The position numbers and the translations under genes are program-made. A DNA stretch of 64,000 nucleotides from Bradyrhizobium sp. MOS003 (GTDB lineage Bacteria; Pseudomonadota; Alphaproteobacteria; Rhizobiales; Xanthobacteraceae): assembly GCF_003020125.1 (NCBI RefSeq), contig NZ_PYFW01000003.1, forward strand, positions 372,001 to 436,000. The letters run 5' to 3'. The notes beneath the pieces are model-generated. The model was not told the origin of the DNA and did no database searches. It saw only the letters and a program-made list of their open reading frames with translations. Shown piece by piece: positions 35,574 to 43,361 of this stretch. The stretch's first letter is position 1, and each line of letters starts with the position of its first letter.

Positions 35574-38500
35574 GTGCGCCCGCTTATGCCGAGATCGGCA
35601 TCACCACCAACTTCTCCTTCCTGCGTGGAGGCTCGGATCCGCGCGCCTATGTGCATCAGGCCAGCGAGCTCGGCCTTCCCGCGATCGGCATCGCCGATCA
35701 CAACACGCTCGCCGGCGTGGTGCGGGCTTGGAATGAGCTCGATAACGACAAGGTGCTGCACAAGCCGAAACTGCTGATCGGCGCGCGCATCGTCTTCAGC
35801 GACGGCACGCCCGACATTCTGGTCTATCCATGCGACCGCGCCGCCTATGGCCGGCTGTGCCAGCTCCTGACCCGGGGCAAGCGTGGCGACGACATCACGC
35901 GGATCGAGAAGGGCGAATGCCGTCTCGCCTTCGCCGATCTCCTGGAGTTTTCGCAAGGCCAGCTCCTGGTCCTGACGTTGCCGCACCGCTTCGAGCCGGC
36001 GCAGGCGCTGGATGTGCTTGCAAAGCTGAAGGCGAGCCGCGCCGAGGGCGTATGGCTGGCGGCGAGCCTGATCTATCGCGGCGACGACCGCCGCCGGCTG
36101 GCCCGGCTCGATGATCTCGCGGCCAAAGCAAAAGTGCCGCTGCTCGCGACCAACGAGGTGCTTTATCACGATCCCGGCCGCCGTCCGCTTCAGGACGTGC
36201 TGACCTGCATCCGGGAAAAGACCACGATCGAGGCGGTCGGGACGAAGCTGGAAGCCAATGCCGAACGGTTTCTGAAAACGCCGCGAGAAATGGCGCGGCT
36301 GTTCCGCGATTTTCCAGAAGCGATCGCGGAGACCATGCGTTTTGCGGGGAAGATCGACTTCTCGCTCGACCAGCTCAAATACCAGTATCCGGACGAGCCG
36401 GTGCCACCGGGCAAGACCGCGCAGGGACATCTGGAGGATCTGACCTGGGCGGGCGTCGACAAATATTTCGGCGGCATCGAGAACATTGACGCGAAGCTGC
36501 GCGCCACCCTGCATAAAGAGCTCGCGCTGATCGCCGAGCTGAAATACGCGCATTACTTCCTCACCGTGCACGACATCGTGCACTACGCACGCAGCCAGAA
36601 CATTTTGTGCCAGGGGCGGGGATCGGCGGCGAATTCGGCGGTGTGCTACGTGCTTGGCATCACCTCGGTCGACCCGACCAAGGTCGATTTGTTGTTCGAG
36701 CGCTTCATCTCCAAGGAACGGCTGGAGCCGCCCGACATCGACGTCGATTTCGAGCATTCGCGGCGCGAGGAGGTGATGCAATATGTCTATCGCCGCTACG
36801 GCCGTCACCGTGCCGCGATCATCGCTACCGTCATTCACTATCGCCCGCGCAGCGCCATCCGCGACGTCGGCAAGGCGCTGGGCCTGACCGAGGACGTCAC
36901 CGCAGCGCTCGCCGACACTGTCTGGGGCAGTTGGGGCAGTGGCCTCAATGACATGCAGGTGAGGCAGGCCGGACTCGATCCCGGCAATCCCATGATCAAT
37001 CTTGCGGTCGAACTTGCGACCGAACTGATCGAATTTCCGCGCCATCTTTCCCAGCATGTCGGCGGCTATGTGCTGACCCAGGACCGGCTCGACACCTATG
37101 TGCCGATCGGCAACGCCGCGATGGATGACCGCACCTTCATCGAATGGGACAAGGACGACGTCGACGCGCTCAACATGATGAAGGTCGACGTGCTCGCGCT
37201 GGGCATGCTGACCTGCATCCGGAAATGCTTTGATTTGATCGCGGACCACAAGGGGACGCGTTACGAGCTTGCGGATATCAAGGGAGAGGATGACGACGAA
37301 GTTTATCAAATGCTGCAGCGAGGGGAATCGCTCGGCGTGTTCCAGGTCGAGAGCCGCGCGCAGATGAACATGCTGCCACGCCTCAAGCCGCGGACGTTCT
37401 ACGATCTCGTCATCGAGGTCGCGATCGTGCGGCCCGGACCGATCCAGGGCGACATGGTGCATCCGTATTTGCGCCGGCGGAAGATGAATCCAGCGGATAT
37501 CGAGTATCCCTATCCGAAAGGTGGCAACAAGAACGAGCTTCGCGAGGTCCTTCACAAGACGCTCGGCGTGCCCCTGTTTCAGGAGCAGGCGATGCGGATC
37601 GCGATCGTGGCCGCAGAATTTACCTCGGAAGAAGCCAATGGGTTGCGGCGTGCCATGGCGACGTTTCGCAATGTCGGGACCATCGGCAATTTCGAAGAGA
37701 AAATGATCGGCAATATGATCCGCCGGGGTTACGATCCTCAATTCGCGCGAAACTGCTTTGACCAAATCAAGGGTTTCGGCTCCTACGGTTTCCCGGAGAG
37801 CCACGCGGCAAGCTTCGCCCAGCTCGTCTACATCTCCTCATGGCTGAAGTACCATCATCCCGATGCCTTCTGCTGCGGCCTGCTGAATTCGCAGCCGATG
37901 GGCTTTTATGCGCCAGCACAGATCGTCAACGACGCCCGCAAGAACGGCGTCGAGATTCGTGACATCGACGTGTCCTGCAGCTTTGCGCAAAACACGCTGG
38001 AGGAAGGGAGCGGCAAATATTGCGCCGTGCGCCTGGGCTTCCGTCAGATCGACGGCTTTCACTGGCTGGACGAGGATGAAGAGCAGTTGAAACGCTCTCA
38101 GTCGTCATTCCGGGGCGCGCGCAGCGCGAGCCCGGAATCCATCGGGCCGCATACGCCCGGCGGAATGGATTCCGGGCTCGACGATGACGCGTCGCCCCGG
38201 AATGACAATGTGGAGAGAGTACGCGACTGGGCCGACCGCATCGTTGCCGCGCGCAATCGCCGGACCTTCACCTCGCTCGAGGATTTCGCCCGCGATACCG
38301 GCCTGCCCAAGCGCGCGCTGATCCTGCTGGCGGATGCCGACGCGTTCCGCTCGCTCGGGCTCGACCGCCGCGAGGCGCTGTGGCAGGTGCGGCGGCTGCC
38401 CGACGATGTGCCGCTGCCGCTGTTCGAAGCCGCGACTGCGCGCGAGCAGCCGGACGAGCATGCCAAGCCGCTGCCGGTGATGCCGCGCGCCGAGCAGGTG

Positions 38501-39031
38501 GTCGCGGACTACCAGACCATCCGGTTGTCGCTGAAGGGCCACCCGATGGAATTCCTGCGCGAGATGTTTTCACGCGAGCGCATCGTCGCCTGCAGGGAGA
38601 TCAGCCACGAGAACGAGCGACGCCGCGTCCGCTGCGCCGGCGTGGTGCTGGTGCGGCAACGGCCGGGCAGCGCCAGCGGCGTCGTGTTCATGACGCTGGA
38701 GGACGAAACCGGCATCGCCAATGTCGTGGTCTGGCCCAAGATCATGGAGCAGTACCGCAAAGAGGTGATGGGCGCGCGCCTCATCGAGGTTCACGGCTAT
38801 ATCCAGAGCAGCCCCGAGAAGGTGACGCATCTCATCGCCCAGCGCCTGATCGATCGCTCGCACGATCTGGTTGGCCTCGCCAACGACGCGCTGAGCCGCA
38901 AGCATCCGATGCCGCTTGAGACCGGGGGCGAGCTCAATGACGATCGTCGCGATCTTCCGGACATGCCCGCGCAGAAAATCCGCCATCCTCGCAACGTCCG
39001 CATCCTGCCGCCGTCGCGGGATTTTCATTGA
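35570..39031 (+). CDS. dnaE2: DnaE2 (ImuC), error-prone DNA polymerase III alpha subunit, with an in-frame repeat insertion
   Basis: The 1153-residue product has an N-terminal PHP domain (residues about 5-80), the C-family polymerase palm with the catalytic PDIDVDFE motif near residue 388, fingers, a helix-hairpin-helix region near 885-920 and an OB-fold (about 1020-1100). It is the catalytic subunit of the ImuABC mutasome. Oddly, residues about 842-883 are a 41-residue insert (Ser/Pro/Asp-rich, SSFRGARSASPESIG...) encoded by a palindromic dispersed repeat (38095-38217); it is exactly 123 bases and keeps the frame. Flanking residues LKR and VRDWADRIVAARNRRTF look like the continuous normal protein. 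Start overlaps imuB by four bases. Confidence 0.93.
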   Translation: MSAPAYAEIGITTNFSFLRGGSDPRAYVHQASELGLPAIGIADHNTLAGVVRAWNELDNDKVLHKPKLLIGARIVFSDGTPDILVYPCDRAAYGRLCQLLTRGKRGDDITRIEKGECRLAFADLLEFSQGQLLVLTLPHRFEPAQALDVLAKLKASRAEGVWLAASLIYRGDDRRRLARLDDLAAKAKVPLLATNEVLYHDPGRRPLQDVLTCIREKTTIEAVGTKLEANAERFLKTPREMARLFRDFPEAIAETMRFAGKIDFSLDQLKYQYPDEPVPPGKTAQGHLEDLTWAGVDKYFGGIENIDAKLRATLHKELALIAELKYAHYFLTVHDIVHYARSQNILCQGRGSAANSAVCYVLGITSVDPTKVDLLFERFISKERLEPPDIDVDFEHSRREEVMQYVYRRYGRHRAAIIATVIHYRPRSAIRDVGKALGLTEDVTAALADTVWGSWGSGLNDMQVRQAGLDPGNPMINLAVELATELIEFPRHLSQHVGGYVLTQDRLDTYVPIGNAAMDDRTFIEWDKDDVDALNMMKVDVLALGMLTCIRKCFDLIADHKGTRYELADIKGEDDDEVYQMLQRGESLGVFQVESRAQMNMLPRLKPRTFYDLVIEVAIVRPGPIQGDMVHPYLRRRKMNPADIEYPYPKGGNKNELREVLHKTLGVPLFQEQAMRIAIVAAEFTSEEANGLRRAMATFRNVGTIGNFEEKMIGNMIRRGYDPQFARNCFDQIKGFGSYGFPESHAASFAQLVYISSWLKYHHPDAFCCGLLNSQPMGFYAPAQIVNDARKNGVEIRDIDVSCSFAQNTLEEGSGKYCAVRLGFRQIDGFHWLDEDEEQLKRSQSSFRGARSASPESIGPHTPGGMDSGLDDDASPRNDNVERVRDWADRIVAARNRRTFTSLEDFARDTGLPKRALILLADADAFRSLGLDRREALWQVRRLPDDVPLPLFEAATAREQPDEHAKPLPVMPRAEQVVADYQTIRLSLKGHPMEFLREMFSRERIVACREISHENERRRVRCAGVVLVRQRPGSASGVVFMTLEDETGIANVVVWPKIMEQYRKEVMGARLIEVHGYIQSSPEKVTHLIAQRLIDRSHDLVGLANDALSRKHPMPLETGGELNDDRRDLPDMPAQKIRHPRNVRILPPSRDFH
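38095..38217. repeat. Palindromic dispersed repeat, family C, inside the dnaE2 coding sequence
   Basis: Core ends GTCATTCCGGGGCG (38104-38117) and CGTCGCCCCGGAATGAC (38190-38206) are inverted, as are inner arms AGCCCGGAATCCAT and ATGGATTCCGGGCT. Outer CTCTC (38095-38099) and GAGAG (38213-38217) complete the unit at 123 bases. The reading frame of dnaE2 passes through without a stop. Confidence 0.9.
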
Positions 39032-39088
39032 GGAGGGGGCGTGCCCGCCACCGTCATTGACGAGTGTTGTAACGACGGCGCGCGACTC

Positions 39089-39192
39089 ACTCTCGTCCGT
39101 CATGCCCGGGCTTGACCCGGGCATCCACGTCTTTCGGCGAGCACAGCAGCGCGTGGATGGCCGGGTCGAGTCCGGCCATGACGAAAGAGAGT
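39089..39192. repeat. Palindromic dispersed repeat, family B
   Basis: Left end ACTCTCGTCCGTCATGCCCG and right end GTCCGGCCATGACGAAAGAG are inverted; inner arms GGGCATCCACG and CGTGGATGGCC add a second stem. It lies between the convergent dnaE2 and SDR genes. The related copy is at 22806-22912. Confidence 0.85.
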
Positions 39193-39209
39193 CTGGCAAA
39201 CCAGCCCCT

Positions 39210-39980
39210 CTAAAAATTCACCCGGTTCGAGATCGCGCCGTCCACGACGAGATTCGATCCCGTGGTGAACCCCGACACCGGGCTTGCCAGAAACACCGCC
39301 GCGCTCGCGATCTCCTGCGGCGTCGCCATGCGTCCCGTGGGATTGCGCTTCATGGCGTCGTTGTAGCGCTCGGGCATGTTCTTCTCGACCATCTCCCATA
39401 CCCCGCCCTTGAAATAGACCGTGCCGGGCGACACGACATTCACGCGGATCTTCTTCTTCGCATGTTGCCGCGCCAGTCCCTTGGCCATGTGGATCAGCGC
39501 CGCCTTGATCGGGCCGTAGGAACTGGCCGTGTCGGCCTGCGCCGCCGAGATCGAGGAGATGATGACGAAGGCGGCGTCGCCGCTTCTTTCTCCGCTCGCT
39601 TCGAGGAACGGCCGCGCGGCATCGAACGCATGCACGGCGCCGAGCAGGTCGAGCCTGAAATTCTGCTCCCACGATGCAGCATCGTGGCCTTGCGCCATCG
39701 CGCCGGCATTGGAGAACAGCATGTCGATGCCGCCGAGTTCCTTCGCTGCATCCTCGATCCAGGATTTCAGCGCTGCGCCGTCGGTGACGTCGACCGGGCC
39801 GCCGGTGGCGTTGACACCCTGCGCCTTCAGCTCGGCGACGGTGGTTGCAACCTGATCGGCATTGCGCGCGCACACCGCGACATTGGTGCCTTCACCGGCC
39901 AGCGTCGCCGCAATCGCCCGCCCGATGCCCCGCGTGCCGCCGAGCACGATGGCGTTCTTGCCTTTGAGACCGAGATCCAT
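39210..39980 (-). CDS. Short-chain dehydrogenase/reductase (SDR)
   Basis: The 256-residue product has the classical SDR elements: the NAD(P)-binding GGTRGIGRA near residue 15, SNAGA near 90, the catalytic Ser in IISSISAA, Y-x3-K in SYGPIKAA near 155-160 and a C-terminal VDGAISNRV. It reduces or oxidises a carbonyl/alcohol with NAD(P)H; the substrate is unknown. The ATG at 39980 has AAAGGAAA upstream. It is probably a single-gene unit between two repeats. Confidence 0.9.
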   Translation of the reverse strand: MDLGLKGKNAIVLGGTRGIGRAIAATLAGEGTNVAVCARNADQVATTVAELKAQGVNATGGPVDVTDGAALKSWIEDAAKELGGIDMLFSNAGAMAQGHDAASWEQNFRLDLLGAVHAFDAARPFLEASGERSGDAAFVIISSISAAQADTASSYGPIKAALIHMAKGLARQHAKKKIRVNVVSPGTVYFKGGVWEMVEKNMPERYNDAMKRNPTGRMATPQEIASAAVFLASPVSGFTTGSNLVVDGAISNRVNF

Positions 39981-40049
39981 TGTTGGGTTTCCTTTTTGTT
40001 GATGTGGAGAGTGTAGCTGTTTCCGGAGATATGCTGAACTCTCCAATTC

Positions 40050-40165
40050 GTCATTGCGAGCGCAGCGAAGCAATCCAGAAATGCATCCGTGGAGGCAGTC
40101 TGGATGGCCTCGTCGCATCAGCGCAAAATTGCTACGCAATTTTGTCGCGGGCTCCTCGCAATGAC
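40050..40165. repeat. Palindromic dispersed repeat, family A (mosaic copy)
   Basis: GTCATTGCGAGCGCAGCGAA (left) and CTCGCAATGAC (right end) are inverted. The centre contains an extra near-palindrome (CAAAATTGCTACGCAATTTTG, 40124-40144, first and last ten bases pairing), so this copy looks composite. Flanking CTCTCC (40039-40044) and GGAGAGAG (40168-40175) match the ends of the dnaE2 repeat. Confidence 0.85.
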
Positions 40166-40186
40166 GTGGAGAGAGGCGGGGCCCCC

Positions 40187-40474
40187 TCACTCCGGCGCCG
40201 CGCCGACCGGCGGGCCGCCGGGCGGGCGGTGCAGGAAAGTGAGCGACGCGTAGGCGCCGGCCCAGGAGCCGATCGCGGCGAAGGCAACGTAAAAGGCGTT
40301 TTCGGTGTAGCTGATCACGGCGTAGGAGGAGAGCATGTACCAGACCGCGCTCCAGTTGGCCGCCGGCACACGCTTGCGTGCGATGACGGCCGAGGTGAAC
40401 ATGACATAGACTGCGTCTGTGGCCGCCGTTGCGATGAACACGGCGCCTGCGGTAAGGGGGTCGATGGCGGCCAT
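40187..40474 (-). CDS. Small membrane protein, 95 aa
   Basis: The product has about three hydrophobic segments (residues 7-28, 40-60 and 62-82) and a Pro-rich C-terminus (HRPPGGPPVGAAPE). No named family is recognised. A GAGGAA ribosome site before the ATG and good codon composition support it as real. It is divergent from the CoA transferase gene, 57 bases away. Confidence 0.65.
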   Translation of the reverse strand: MAAIDPLTAGAVFIATAATDAVYVMFTSAVIARKRVPAANWSAVWYMLSSYAVISYTENAFYVAFAAIGSWAGAYASLTFLHRPPGGPPVGAAPE

Positions 40475-40531
40475 TGCAATTCCTCATGTGCTGATGGATT
40501 GTCGCGGAAAAACTAGGGGAGAGAAGCGGCC

Positions 40532-41932
40532 ATGCAAAGCCCTGCCGACATTCTCAAGGACATCTGGACCTCCGCCGGTGGCGATAAGCCGGCGCTCGAA
40601 CGCGTCCGGCTGAGCGGCGAGGAGCCTCAGCTTCCGTCCTCTTTCCGCGTCGCAATTGCCGGACAGACGGCCATCGCGGCTGCCGGCCTTGCCGCCGCTG
40701 AAATCTGGCGGCTGCGCAGCGGGCAGACGCAGGACGTAGGCGTCGACATGCGCCACGCCGTCGCCGAATGCCGCTCCGAGCGCTATCTGCGCGTCGACGA
40801 CAAGCCGCCGCCACCGGCCTGGGATGCCATCGCCGGCGTCTACAGGACCGGCGACAATCGCTTCGTTCGCTGCCACACCAATTTCCCGCATCACCGCGAC
40901 GCCGTCTGCAAGGTGCTCGGCTGTGATGCGGAGCGCGACAAGGTGCAGGCGGCGCTGATGCAATGGAAGGGCGAGGATTTCGAGACCGCGGCCTACGCCG
41001 CGGGCGGCGTCGTCGCGCTGATGCGCTCCTACGACGAATGGTCAGCGCTGCCGCAGGCGCGCGCGCTCGCGCAATTGCCGCTGATCTCGATCGAGAAGAT
41101 CGGCGAAGCCCCGCCAAAGCCGTGGCCCGGAGGTGATCGTCCACTGTCGGGCCTTCGCGTGCTCGATCTCTCCCGCGTCATTGCCGGCCCCGTCGCAGGG
41201 CGCACGCTCGCTGCGCATGGTGCGGATGTGCTGCTCGTCTCCGGACCGGAGCTGCCCGCCATCGACTGGCTCACCATCGATACCGGGCGCGGCAAGCTGA
41301 CCACCTTCATCGAGTTGAAGAGCGGGACGGGCAGGGCGCAGTTGCGCGAATTGTTGCGGGACGCCGACATCTTCTCGCAAGGCTATCGCCCACGCGCGCT
41401 CGCTGCTCTCGGCTTCGCGCCCGAGAACGCGGCTCAGATCAACCCGGGCATCGTCTACGTGACGCTGTCGGCCTATGGCCATACCGGCCCCTGGGCCGAG
41501 CGGCGCGGCTTCGATTCCCTGGTGCAAACCACTACCGGCTTCAACGATGCGGAAGGAAAGGCCGCCGGCATCGACGGCCCGAAGGAATTGCCGGCACAGA
41601 TACTCGACCACGCCACCGGCTATCTGATGGCGTTCGGCGCGATGATGGCGAAGATGCGCCAGGCGCGCGAAGGCGGCAGCTGGCACGTGCGCGTGTCGCT
41701 GGCGCAGACCGGGCGATGGCTGTGGAATCTGGGCCGGCTCGATGGCGGGCTGAACACTCCGGATCTTACGGGCGAGGCCGTACATGCTGCGTTCATCGAG
41801 AGCATGCCATCTGGCTTCGGCATGTTGAAGGCAGTGCGTCATGCGGCGTTGCTGTCGACGACACCGGCGCAATGGTCTCGTCCGGCAATGCCGCTCGGCA
41901 GTCATCCAACGCAGTGGCCGGCGCGAAGCTGA
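40532..41932 (+). CDS. CaiB/BaiF-family CoA transferase
   Basis: The 466-residue product has the family III CoA transferase pattern: the Rossmann-like GLRVLDLSRVIAGPVAGRTLAAHGADVL near residues 205-235, RDADIFSQGYRPRAL and YVTLSAYGHTGPWAERRGFDSLVQ further on, and the typical C-terminal LLSTTPAQWSRP...LGSHP. It moves CoA between carboxylic acids; substrates are not identifiable. The extra N-terminal 200 residues repeat parts of the fold (second CaiB-like domain, RVAIAGQTAIAAAGLAAAEIW), as in longer members. No obvious operon partner. Confidence 0.85.
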   Translation: MQSPADILKDIWTSAGGDKPALERVRLSGEEPQLPSSFRVAIAGQTAIAAAGLAAAEIWRLRSGQTQDVGVDMRHAVAECRSERYLRVDDKPPPPAWDAIAGVYRTGDNRFVRCHTNFPHHRDAVCKVLGCDAERDKVQAALMQWKGEDFETAAYAAGGVVALMRSYDEWSALPQARALAQLPLISIEKIGEAPPKPWPGGDRPLSGLRVLDLSRVIAGPVAGRTLAAHGADVLLVSGPELPAIDWLTIDTGRGKLTTFIELKSGTGRAQLRELLRDADIFSQGYRPRALAALGFAPENAAQINPGIVYVTLSAYGHTGPWAERRGFDSLVQTTTGFNDAEGKAAGIDGPKELPAQILDHATGYLMAFGAMMAKMRQAREGGSWHVRVSLAQTGRWLWNLGRLDGGLNTPDLTGEAVHAAFIESMPSGFGMLKAVRHAALLSTTPAQWSRPAMPLGSHPTQWPARS

Positions 41933-42077
41933 CATGAAGCTGACATGTCGCAAAAATTTAACGCAAACCGAAAGGCGCGCAGCGTTTTTTAGATTGTTTG
42001 AAATCCTAATTCGGCACTATTAGCGCGACCGATAAGGTAGGCATCTGCCAAGATCGTCGCAGACACGACCGGGCTCC

Positions 42078-43322
42078 ATGGTAGTTGAAAATACCAAGCG
42101 ATTGCAGGTGTTTACAAAGCAACGGGTGATCGCATCCGTAGTTCTACTATCCCTTGCCGGCGCAGGTGCCTACGGCTTCCTTGGTTCGGGGTCGAAGGAC
42201 AAGAAACACTCCGAGATCTCCAGCCAGTCGCGCAGGAATGCGCAGAACTTCACGCCGACACCGTCGGAATGGGCATCGCTAACGATCGAGCCGGTCAAGG
42301 CCAGAGCGTTCCGCGCCGAATATGTCACTGAAGGCAAGGTCGCTGTCGACGAGGACCGTTCGACCCCGGTGTTCTCGCCCTATGCCGGCCGGGTTACCAA
42401 GCTGCTGGCCAAGCCGGGTGAGATGCTGAAGCAGGGCCAACCGCTGTTCACGATCGAGGCCGCCGATACGGTGCAGGCCCAGAACGATTTCATCGCGGCG
42501 ATGACCGCGCAAAACAAGGCGAAGTCGGCGATCGACCTTGCCGACATCCAGTTCAAGCGGGCCAAGGACCTCTATGAAGGCCGCGCCATTCCCCTGAAGG
42601 ATTATCAGCAGGCGGAGGCGACGCAGGTCCAGGCACAGAACGACATGCGCTCCTCGGCCACCGCGCTGGAAGCAGCGCGCAACAAGCTGCGGATCCTCGG
42701 CTTCACCGACGAGACCATCAAGGCGTTCCAGGACAAGGGTGTCATCGATCGGGAGATCACGATTTACTCGCCGATCGCCGGCACGGTCGTGCAGCGCAAG
42801 ATCGGCCCCGGCCAATATGTCAATTCCGGCGCCAGCGATCCTGTCTTCGTGGTCGGCGATCTCTCGACCGTCTGGCTCACCGCCTTCGTGCGCGAGAGCG
42901 ACGCCGCTGCGGTCTGCGTCGGCCAGGACATCACCGTCAACGTGATGGCGCTACCGGGCCGCCCCTTGACCGCCAGGATCAACTACGTCGCCACCGCGAT
43001 CGACCCCAACACCCGCCGCCTGATGGTCCGCGCCACCATCGACAACAAGGACGGGCTGCTCAAGCCCGAGATGTTCGCCAACGTCACGATCTATTCGGCG
43101 GGCGACCGCGCCGCGCCCGCGGTGCCGAAGCAGGCGCTGATCTATGAGGCCGACAAGGTCCGCCTCTGGGTCGCCCGTGAGGACAAGTCGGTCGAGCTGC
43201 GCGAGATCAAGATCGGCCTCATCAACGGCAACCTGGTCGAGGTCACCCGCAATCTGAATCCCGGCGAGCAGATCGTCGTCAAAGGCAGCCTGTTCATCGA
43301 CCGCGCGGCGTCCGGCAGCTGA
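42078..43322 (+). CDS. Periplasmic adaptor of an RND efflux pump (CusB/CzcB type)
   Basis: The 414-residue product has one N-terminal transmembrane anchor (residues about 16-35), then the membrane-fusion layout: barrel-sandwich halves (VFSPYAGRVTKLLAKPGEMLKQGQPLF near 95-125 and IYSPIAGTVVQRKIGPGQYV near 230-255) around a coiled hairpin of about 90 residues, and a beta-barrel part. It links the inner-membrane pump encoded 39 bases downstream to an outer-membrane channel. The region before the gene (41933-42077) is AT-rich and likely holds the promoter. Confidence 0.9.
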   Translation: MVVENTKRLQVFTKQRVIASVVLLSLAGAGAYGFLGSGSKDKKHSEISSQSRRNAQNFTPTPSEWASLTIEPVKARAFRAEYVTEGKVAVDEDRSTPVFSPYAGRVTKLLAKPGEMLKQGQPLFTIEAADTVQAQNDFIAAMTAQNKAKSAIDLADIQFKRAKDLYEGRAIPLKDYQQAEATQVQAQNDMRSSATALEAARNKLRILGFTDETIKAFQDKGVIDREITIYSPIAGTVVQRKIGPGQYVNSGASDPVFVVGDLSTVWLTAFVRESDAAAVCVGQDITVNVMALPGRPLTARINYVATAIDPNTRRLMVRATIDNKDGLLKPEMFANVTIYSAGDRAAPAVPKQALIYEADKVRLWVAREDKSVELREIKIGLINGNLVEVTRNLNPGEQIVVKGSLFIDRAASGS

Positions 43323-43361
43323 TCGACCGCCCAAGAAAACGAAAACAAGCTGAAGACCTGA

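Noticed and set aside
35498..37804. Open frame of about 770 codons antisense to dnaE2
   Set aside because: Shadow of dnaE2; amino-acid composition is not protein-like.
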